DNA from: Paulownia fortunei
Lineage: Eukaryota; Streptophyta; Magnoliopsida; Lamiales; Paulowniaceae
Assembly: GCA_019321725.1 (NCBI GenBank)
Contig: CM033108.1
Location: 16,257,799 to 16,321,798, forward strand
Reading direction: 5' to 3'
Length of the DNA stretch: 64,000 nt
In this document: positions 56,905-64,000 of the stretch, piece by piece
Layout: each line of letters begins with the position of its first letter
Numbering within the stretch: position 1 is the stretch's first letter
The notes under the pieces: generated by a model
Told to the model about the DNA's origin: nothing
Seen by the model: only the letters and a program-made list of their open reading frames with translations
The model's database searches: none
Translations under genes and position numbers: made by a program

Positions 56905-58649
56905 TTAGGTTGGGCACAACCCAGACTATATGAGAGCATGAGCATGAAGTGCCCATGCGTGGCACACACCTAAAATCATGCTCGCCCAGCATGATATAGG
57001 TGGATGATCATACCCAACCTTGTGGCTAACATTACAGAAAAAGGCTGGCAGTTTCAACCAGCCATGCTTGTTTGTTGGAGAATCATACCCAAAAGGGCTA
57101 GCCATTTCAACCAGCCAGCCTATCTATCGAGGAATCAAGCTAGGTGGGCATTCATATGCCTGCTGCCCGACTAACATGTTGGGTAGAATTATCCACAAAC
57201 AAAGCTGCTCGACAACCTATTACGTAAACTTATAGGGCAACAGTCCGTTTAATGCTTATTTTGTGTCACATACAAAATTTAATTTTTAAAATTTTCAAAA
57301 TTAATAGTTAATTATTAAATTTGCAAAAATATTTTTTTTTAATCGTGAATGTGTTCCCAAACTAGAAAATAAACAATTTAAATATTGGGAAATTTACAAG
57401 TTTAAATTTATTTTATATGATGAATAAATTAATTATATTGTGAATGTGGATGATCATAGGGCCTGCACCATTTATTTCAGATATTCTGTATGGTTTTAAT
57501 TACTTTGATTTTTAATTAAAATGAGGCCTAGAGGTCTCGCCTTATCTCTATTTTACTCTGAATGTAAATTCTATCTCCCTTCTATGTACCTCCCCTAAAA
57601 ATAAATTCCATGGTTTGTTGTAGGATATAGCAATTGTAATGACAATAGAATTATGTTTGACATTTTCTTTTTGTAATTTAGTGGATATTACAAGAAGAAG
57701 GAGCAAGGTGCAGAAAGTGAGGAATCAAGGTCATAAATGTATAGGAATATATTCATGTTATATATTGGAATCTATTTTTGATTTTAATTGCTACGCTTAG
57801 ATTGACTTATATCCACTTTGGCTCGAGTGGTTCGTATATAATATAGGTATGATTATCCCATTATTTTATGTGTGTGTAGAGATGCATTCTTGGTTTATCT
57901 AATATTTTCCTTAAGATTATGCATAGCAATTACTTGGATAGTGCAACAATAAATAAACAAACTTGTGAATATTACATGAGGTTTTGCAATTATAAAATAG
58001 AACCCTCACTTGAATCAAAATTCAAGTAAAGGAATTTTAACCAAATTTCGTATCAAGCAAAAATAGGTTATATTGAGTTGGACTTAATCGTCCATGCCTT
58101 CCATCTAAAGTAGTTGACATGAAGATACTACCACATTTAGAACATCATCCATGAATAGTGGGATGCTTAAATGACAAAAGTTGTGATCACTAGTAAGCAT
58201 AGAGATGCATATGGGGTGGGTTTGTCTCTGTCATCGTCCATGAGTCATGGGATATTTAGGTGCTCCATACATGTGGAGGTTTTATGGGTCATGCTTGATA
58301 CTTAATATCATATGCAATTATAAAATTAAGGTATACGGGAAGAGATGAGATAAAATAGTTTGAGGGTTGCATAGCGAAGCAATCGTTAATGTGTTAACCA
58401 CTTTTTAATTTTTTGTATGGGATCATAAAATTAGGGCATATAAAATATTAATTGGACCTCAAACCTACTAGGAAATTGAATTTCTCGAATTGCCATTTAG
58501 AAGGTGATGGATTTGAATAAAATAGTGGAAGATATTTATAATTAAAGATCTATTATAAATGAATATAGTTTTGAATAAATGCTTATTTTTCTGACTCGTA
58601 TATTTTGTAGATTAGATTAAAAAATGACCAAAAATCCACTTGCATGAAT
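56905..58649 (+). other. copia B untranslated leader (continued)
   Basis: Leader after the solo LTR. 56910-57240 is a GC-richer island unlike the leaders of the other copies. From about 57390 it aligns with elements C and D, with the 'ggtgggtttgtctctgtcatc' block near 58220 (split as ggtgggtttg, tctctgtcatc) and 'catgagtcatggga'. No coding sequence is supported; the open stretch at 57020-57235 falls in the GC-rich island. Confidence 0.65.
57043..57145 (+). repeat. Two degenerate about 53-base direct repeats
   Basis: Units start at 57043 and 57096. Each reads GGCT(G/A)GC(A/C)(G/A)TTTCAACCAGCC then ATGC/CTAT and GGAGAATCA or GAGGAATCA. Each unit also has an internal dyad, ggctggc ... gccagcc, able to form a small hairpin. 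Confidence 0.7.
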
Positions 58650-59087
58650 TATGAACACTAATAACCTCAATCATCAAAACTATGTCGATTGTCTTCAGAA
58701 TCTTTAGATTCTTCTCTATCCAAAAAGAGGGCATATGTCCTCAATGTGATGCCACTACTGGTACCACTAGAAGACGCTATAGAGAAAGAGCTTGCAAAAC
58801 ATCACAATCAAGTTGAGGATTATCTACAAGTTCAAAGCTACATGCTTGCAATGATGTCAAATGAGATGTAGAGATAGCATAAGAATCTAGCACATGCCGT
58901 CGAAATTCACATTCACCTACAAGAGTTGTATGGTGAACACACTAGGCATACAAGATATCAAGTCTTGAAAGAGCTTTTTCAAACTTTTTCAAACCAAAAT
59001 GGAAAAAGGCTCTTTAGTGATGAACATGGGTTGAAATGATAAGCTTAATAGAAAGGCTATAGTCATTGAGACTCGTCACAGACAACA
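58650..59087 (+). pseudogene. copia B gag N-part, interrupted
   Basis: 58689-58871 is open and encodes LSKKRAYVLNVMPLLVPLED and VEDYLQVQSYMLAMMSNEM, then a stop where the family has ELQRQHE. Further on, IHIHLQELYGEHTRHTRYQV and LRLVTDNML follow in other frames. At TDNM (59087) the coding sequence is cut by the copia C LTR; the family continues here with an Asp-Leu-rich segment. Confidence 0.8.
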
Positions 59088-61207
59088 TGTTAAAGTAGTG
59101 ACCGACCCGCCAATAGATTGGGTGTCTTTTATACTCCTATATATGTAAAAATAATATTTAAAAGAGGCAAATTTCTTCATCTTTAATTGTATATAGTAAT
59201 TAGATAAAGTCTCTAAACTAAATTAGCTATGGGGCATGGTCACGCATTTCTTGGTGATCATAGAATATGCCTCTATGGCTTTGATCTTAAATTAGTTTTG
59301 AGTCAAGGGCCTTTTGAGATAAAACATCAAATGGCCCAATAAACTCACACATACGATGCATATATATTGGTGATTGTTAAGGAACAAGTACGCTGAACAG
59401 ACTCACTGGCAATTCATAATTTTAATCTTATTAGTCAAAATAAAAATTTCCATATTATGATAGTACATGATTAGTCATTATATTTGAGGCACTATGGTAG
59501 CCTTGTGCATATCTTGTTCTATTTTGATGTATCTTCTAATAGCCTCACAATCATAAAAAGGGTACATTAGATCAATCACAAAAGGGGTACGTTGGATGTT
59601 GCATTGATATGCATGAAGGTTAATGAGTGACAAATAAAGCATCCGTCACTTGTCTAGCCAAATAAGTGAATCTATTATGTTTTCATAGTTCATAATTAAA
59701 AAGTCGTTGGCCAAGGCAGAATGAATGTTAGATGTGTTTTTTCTAACGATTTATCACGAGTCATTGAAATTTGAAATGGAATCATAGTGGCTGAGCAATT
59801 GGGTTTTCGACTATAAATCCATGTCTTAAACTCAATTGGGAGATTAGTTGATGGAAGGACCTTATGTGTATGGTACTCGTAATTAAAATAGGTTCACTCG
59901 CTATTTCACCTAAGTCTAGGTAATCATGATACACTTGCTAGGTATTTCTCATGACTTATGAGGTTCTTGAAATTAAGGAGTTAATTTGAAGTAGATTAAT
60001 TAGTTGCGTTAATTAATCAGCATAATTATTATTCATAAGTTGCAAATGTTGCAAGTTCACTATTAGATTAGTTGTGAACCTAAAGGGTCACACACAATTT
60101 AAGATGAAACATCTCTAACTTAAGAATTGATCCAAGGAGTTTGATCCAACTAATTATTGGAGATTAATTAATTAGAGCTTAAATTTATTCAATGAGTTGA
60201 ATTAATTATTTAATTAAATAATTAAATTATTTAATTGGACATATAAAGATTAGAAAGCCCAATTAGAGTGAAATAATTATTTGATTAGATCAAATTAATT
60301 GTGTAGTCCATAAATTATTTTAATTATTAAATTAATTTACTTAGTTAAATAATTGGATTATTTATTAGGCCTAATTTGATTAGGTGGGCTAGATAGAATT
60401 AATTAATTGAATTTGGGCTAAAATAATTTATTGAATTAATTGTGGGCTTTATTTTAAGTACAAGTCCAATTCAAAGATGCTCGTTAGGAGAGTCCAATGA
60501 AGGTTGGCGAAAAAGGATGGAAACTCAAGAGTTTGAAATTCTTGAAAGACCTTAAATATCTTTGGAAAATATGAAGGGATAGAGTTGGAGAATTTTAGGA
60601 CAATTAAATATCTACCGACTAATTAAAAGAAAACAAAAAATATGAAGAGTGGGACTCTTCAAATTTTTGAGCCCCCTATTTATACCACGAGGGCCAAAAA
60701 TTAGAGACTAAGTGTAGCCCTCAAATTTTTATCCATAAAATAAACATTAAGGAGAAAACTTATTCTCTTCTCTAGCCTTTATTCTACCAAAAATTCCATC
60801 TTTTTGATTAAGTATTAATTCTTTTAACAGAAGTTGATAACAAGAATTAATATTCACTATATTGACTTCATAAACTAGGTTAATAAAGGAATTATAGTTG
60901 CTAGCAGAATTTTGATTTTGTGTTCTTGATCAAAGTGTGGACTACTTTAAAGGAGAGACGTTTGGATCCCTATGAACGAGAATTCAAAAAAGGGATAGCA
61001 ATCAATTACTTCAACCCCTGCGACAATCATAGTGCATTGAAAGGTGTAAATTGAAATTATTTTAATTTTTAATTATCACACTATTGGAAATTGCAAGATC
61101 TTTAAAAATTATATCAGATCCGTGGTACTGCTATAATTGTTATGGCAAATTATTTCAAAAAAATTATTTTCTACTGCGCATACTCTGGGATTACATAAAC
61201 CCAACAG
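59088..61207 (+). repeat. copia C 5' LTR (2120 bases)
   Basis: Starts TGTTAAAGTAGTGACC and ends ACATAAACCCAACA. Both ends match copies A, B and D. It contains the 'tgttaaggaacaagtac' block at 59375, the AT-palindrome tract at 59990-60440 and a TATA-like box at about 60676-60685. The full TG...CA ends make it the best reference copy of this LTR here. Confidence 0.88.
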
Positions 61208-61221
61208 TGGTATTAGAACCA
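61208..61221 (+). promoter_or_regulatory. copia C primer-binding site
   Basis: Reads GTGGTATTAGAACC at the LTR end; compare GTGGTATCAGAGCC for initiator-Met tRNA. Confidence 0.85.
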
Positions 61222-62579
61222 TAGTTTGCGTAATTCTAATTCGATTTATGCCTACGAATTTAATTATTTGATTCTAATTGATTTATTGTAGCTATGATTG
61301 GGATAATATAATTTTGCAATTAATTTAATTGTTAAATAGAACATATATGATTGAATTCGATTTTAATGAGAAGAGGAAATATACATGTCATGATAGCATG
61401 TAGCAACATTACATGTGCGCGCCAAGGCAGATCAATATACGCACACCAACAATACATCATGTGGTAAATTTACATGCTTTAATAATTTCATGCGATGTTT
61501 TTATTGACATGTATGGGATGATCATGGAATCTTTTAGAGAATGTGATTGAATTTATTTATCTTTAGATTATTAAAATGGGATATACGAGTCTCTTATTGT
61601 TTCATTATATGTACTTTACATTTTTGAAATGAGAGTAGAATAGGGTAAGGTTTTTTCTTTTTATTTTTAGAGAACAAGAAGGACCAAAAGAAGAATTCAG
61701 GGTAGACCCATGAATGTGTGGGATATATTCATGCAATATAAATTAGTTTTTATTTTCTTTTTCTCACCTTTAGATTTATCTAGATCCATTTTTAGCTCAA
61801 GTAGATCGCATGGGATTGGCCTATGATTATATGGATTATGTATGTATTAGATACATGCATAGGGTTTATTTAATAATTTCAAATGATATGCTTGTCGTCA
61901 ATTGAATGCAAACACATTAAATAAACTAAGATTAAAATGTATGAGGTCTTGCTTAAAATAAGTATCCCACTTGAATTAAAAATCAAGTAAAGGAATTTTT
62001 AAATTTAGATTTCAAGCAAATATGGATAAAAGTAGGTTGGACCCAATAATCTAGGCCTACCATCAAAAGTAGTTAACATGATGATGCTACCTTACTTTTT
62101 CATTGGACATGAGTAGTGGAATGACTCTGTAATGGAAAGTTGTGATCTCTATTAAGCATGGTGATGCCCATGGGATGGACCCATCTCTACGTTGATCATG
62201 AGTTGTGGAATATTTTGATACTCCATCTACATGGAGGTTTGATAGGTCTTACTTGACACTTAGTACCATCTGGGCTTATAAAATTGGTGTATATGGGAAG
62301 AAATGAGGTAAAATATCTTGAGGGTTGTATGGAGATGAAATTGTTAAAAGTTAACTACCCTTTTAATATGTTTTATGGGCTCATAAAATGGGGCACGTGA
62401 AATATTGATTGGACCTCAAGCCCACTAGGAAATAAGATTTTTTGAATTGCCATTAGGGGTGATGGAATTTTAATAAAATAGTGGAAGACATTTATTGGTA
62501 AAGACCTTGTCATAAATGAATAAGTTTTCAAAAGAATGCTAATTTTTTGTCTTGTTTAAATTTTGTAGATTATCTATAA
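61222..62579 (+). other. copia C untranslated leader
   Basis: 1.36 kb, aligning with copia D 33935-35189. The GC-rich island seen in the other copies is short here (about 61385-61460, 'atgtgcgcgccaaggc'). No ORF of interest. Confidence 0.7.
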
Positions 62580-63506
62580 ATGGTTAAATATCTGCTTACA
62601 TCTATCTTGGAGGCTAATAAATTAACTAGATCCGATTTTTTTGATTGGCTAAAGAACCTCAAGATTATTTTACAATCTGAAAAGAGATCCTATGCCCTCG
62701 ATGTTCCTCTGCCAGTAGGTCCGTCGATAGATGAAACTGAGGAGGAGCTTGTAGAATATCAACAACAAGTTGATGATAATCTACAAACACGGTGTTATAT
62801 GATGGCATCAATGTTAAATGAGTTGCAGAGGCAACATGAGGTACATGCTCATACGCATGATATTTATGTTCACCTACAAGGGTTGTATGGTGAACATACT
62901 AGGCAGGCGAACATACTAGGCAGGAGAGATATCAGATCCTCGAAAGAGCTTTTCAAGACCCATATGATGGAGTGCTCTTAAATATATGATCATAGATTAA
63001 AGATGGTAGGCCTAATAGAAATGCTGGAGTTACTTGGAGTCGTTATGGATAATAAGTTATATTTGGATCTCATCCTACTGTCTTTGCCTCCATCATTTAA
63101 CACCTTTGTTGTCAATTTCAACATACATAAGATGGAAACTAGCATTGCTGAGCTGGTAAACATGTTGAAGATGGCTGAATCCACTATAAAGAAGGACAGA
63201 CCGATCATGCTTGTTGGATCCTTATCCAACTCAAAGGCTGTAAAGCCCAAGAGAAAGATGGGGAGAGGAAAGTGTTCATCAAAATCCAAAGGCATAAAAG
63301 AAACTAGTAAGGTCTCGAAGAGTTCTAAAGCCGACGATAAATGCCATTACTGTGGTAAACCAGGGTATTGGAAAATAAACTGGAAGGAGTACCTTGCTAG
63401 CCTGAACAGTTCAGGTATTTATATTATTGAAGTTAACTTATCAATTAACAATGCTTCTTTGGTATTAGATACTAGATGTAGATCTCATCTATGCAATGAT
63501 TTGTAA
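62580..63506 (+). pseudogene. copia C gag (one in-frame stop)
   Basis: Gag, open from ATG 62580 to 63506 in a single frame except for one stop at 62979-62981. The N-part has LTSILEANKLTRSDFFDWLK and YMMASMLNELQRQHEVHAHT. A 17-bp tandem duplication (62892-62908 and 62909-62925) plus a nearby 1-base insertion together add six codons and keep the frame. The C-part has VVNFNIHKMETSIAELVNML, the basic segment KPKRKMGRGKCSSKSKG and a nucleocapsid knuckle CHYCGKPGYWKINW, in which the His and last Cys of CCHC are replaced by Tyr and Trp. It runs on into a protease site reading LVLDTRCRSHLC, altered from the usual VLDTGCxSH (Gly to Arg), then a stop. Confidence 0.87.
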
Positions 63507-64000
63507 GTGATGGCAAGAAATAGGAAGCTAAGTAGAAGAAAGATAGTCCTGTAGCTGGGGAATAGAGTAAAGGTTGCTACATTAGCTATAGAGAGTGTCA
63601 ACTTAGCTTTAGGAAATGGAGTAGTTTAACTTTTTAACAATTGTCTTTATGTTTCAGATAAAGTTAAGAACGTTATTTCCATTCTTGTTTTGGATGGAGA
63701 AAGTTTTACTTTTTTAATAAAATATAGAAGTTGTTCCATTTTTAGAGATTTGGTTTTGATTATTTCTGGCATATTGATGAATAGTTTATATTCTATTACT
63801 CCCCATAACTCATTTTTCCATGTTCAACAATGTAAAAGAAAATTAAATGATCATATTTCTCAACTCTTATAACATGTTAGATTAAGTTATATTTCTGAGA
63901 AGAGAATTCAAAAGTTGACTCAATAGCTCAATCTTTTAAAAGTGCAAAGAATGCCAACATGTGAGTCATGTTTCAAGGGGAAGATGACCAAATCAACATT
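63507..64000 (+). pseudogene. copia C protease and pre-integrase remnant
   Basis: Continuation of the polyprotein in broken frames. It includes VKNVISILVLDGESFTF-like sequence (about 63665-63710) and, at 63870-64000, a decayed pre-integrase region with MPTCESCFKGKMTKST, equivalent to the better preserved copy at 36440-36500. An open stretch at 63690-63872 adds about 90 bases (about 63757-63843) not seen in copia D. Cut by the window end. Confidence 0.78.

Larger units (their letters stand above)
52935..59087 (+). mobile_element. Ty1/copia element B (nested, interrupted by C)
   Basis: Plus-strand copia: 5' LTR 52935-54729, primer site, leader (carrying a solo LTR and a tandem duplication), and gag start from about 58650. 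Gag is cut at 59087 by the LTR of element C. The rest of B should lie beyond the right end of C, outside the window. It is itself inserted in the minus-strand LTR that ends at 52934. Confidence 0.82.
59088..64000 (+). mobile_element. Ty1/copia element C (runs off right edge)
   Basis: The most complete copia copy: 5' LTR 59088-61207, primer site, leader, gag 62580-63506, then protease and pre-integrase remnants up to the window end. It is inserted in the gag of copia B. The remaining pol and the 3' LTR are outside the window, so the target-site duplication and LTR divergence cannot be checked here. Confidence 0.87.

Overview
The window is a block of plant heterochromatin-type DNA built almost entirely from nested, mostly decayed LTR retrotransposons. 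It is strongly AT-rich. I see no intact host gene; the only recognisable host-gene trace is a short LOG-like (cytokinin-activating phosphoribohydrolase) pseudogene near 42.7-43.0 kb. The lineages present are plant-specific: a Ty1/copia family with LTRs of about 1.8-2.1 kb and initiator-Met primer sites, Tekay/Del-type chromoviruses with a chromodomain, and Athila-type Ty3/gypsy elements with a TGGCGCC-type primer site. This points to a flowering plant, probably a dicot; I cannot name the species. A run of exactly 100 N marks a draft-assembly gap.

Layout. 1-6843: copia element A, minus strand, 5' LTR at 4757-6843, pol remnants running off the left edge. 6920-19170: Tekay-type chromovirus, minus strand, both LTRs present, with a 3.1-kb solo LTR of another gypsy family (11893-14967, perfect target-site duplication) inside its reverse transcriptase. 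19171-26092: decayed Athila-type element, plus strand, whose 5' LTR carries an inverted sibling solo LTR (19744-21300), making a hairpin-capable repeat. 26093-26192: gap. 26193-33452: the best-preserved element, an Athila type on the minus strand with three long ORFs and a complete 5' LTR. 33453-36882: copia element D, plus strand, with the integrase core deleted. 36883-42710: second gypsy element, minus strand, with an internal deletion and a truncated 5' LTR that abuts the LOG-like pseudogene. 43020-52934: mosaic of LTR fragments, copia and gypsy pol fragments, a C/T-rich tract and short unassigned stretches. 52935-59087: copia element B, whose leader holds a solo LTR and a 304-bp tandem duplication. 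59088-64000: copia element C, inserted into the gag of B and running off the right edge.

How the pieces relate. At least three nesting layers can be read: an old minus-strand LTR (51.6-52.9 kb) was hit by copia B, which was hit by an Athila-like LTR element and by copia C. LTRs carry promoter-like TATA boxes, primer-binding sites sit just inside 5' LTRs, and gag, protease, reverse transcriptase, RNase H and integrase follow in the order usual for each superfamily. Most reading frames are broken; only the Athila-type element at 26-33 kb is close to coding-competent, with two frame breaks that both fall in homopolymer runs. I found no novel cellular system. The points most worth checking are the LTR hairpin, the near-intact Athila element beside the gap, the LOG-like gene fragment, and the copy-specific GC-rich islands in the copia leaders.
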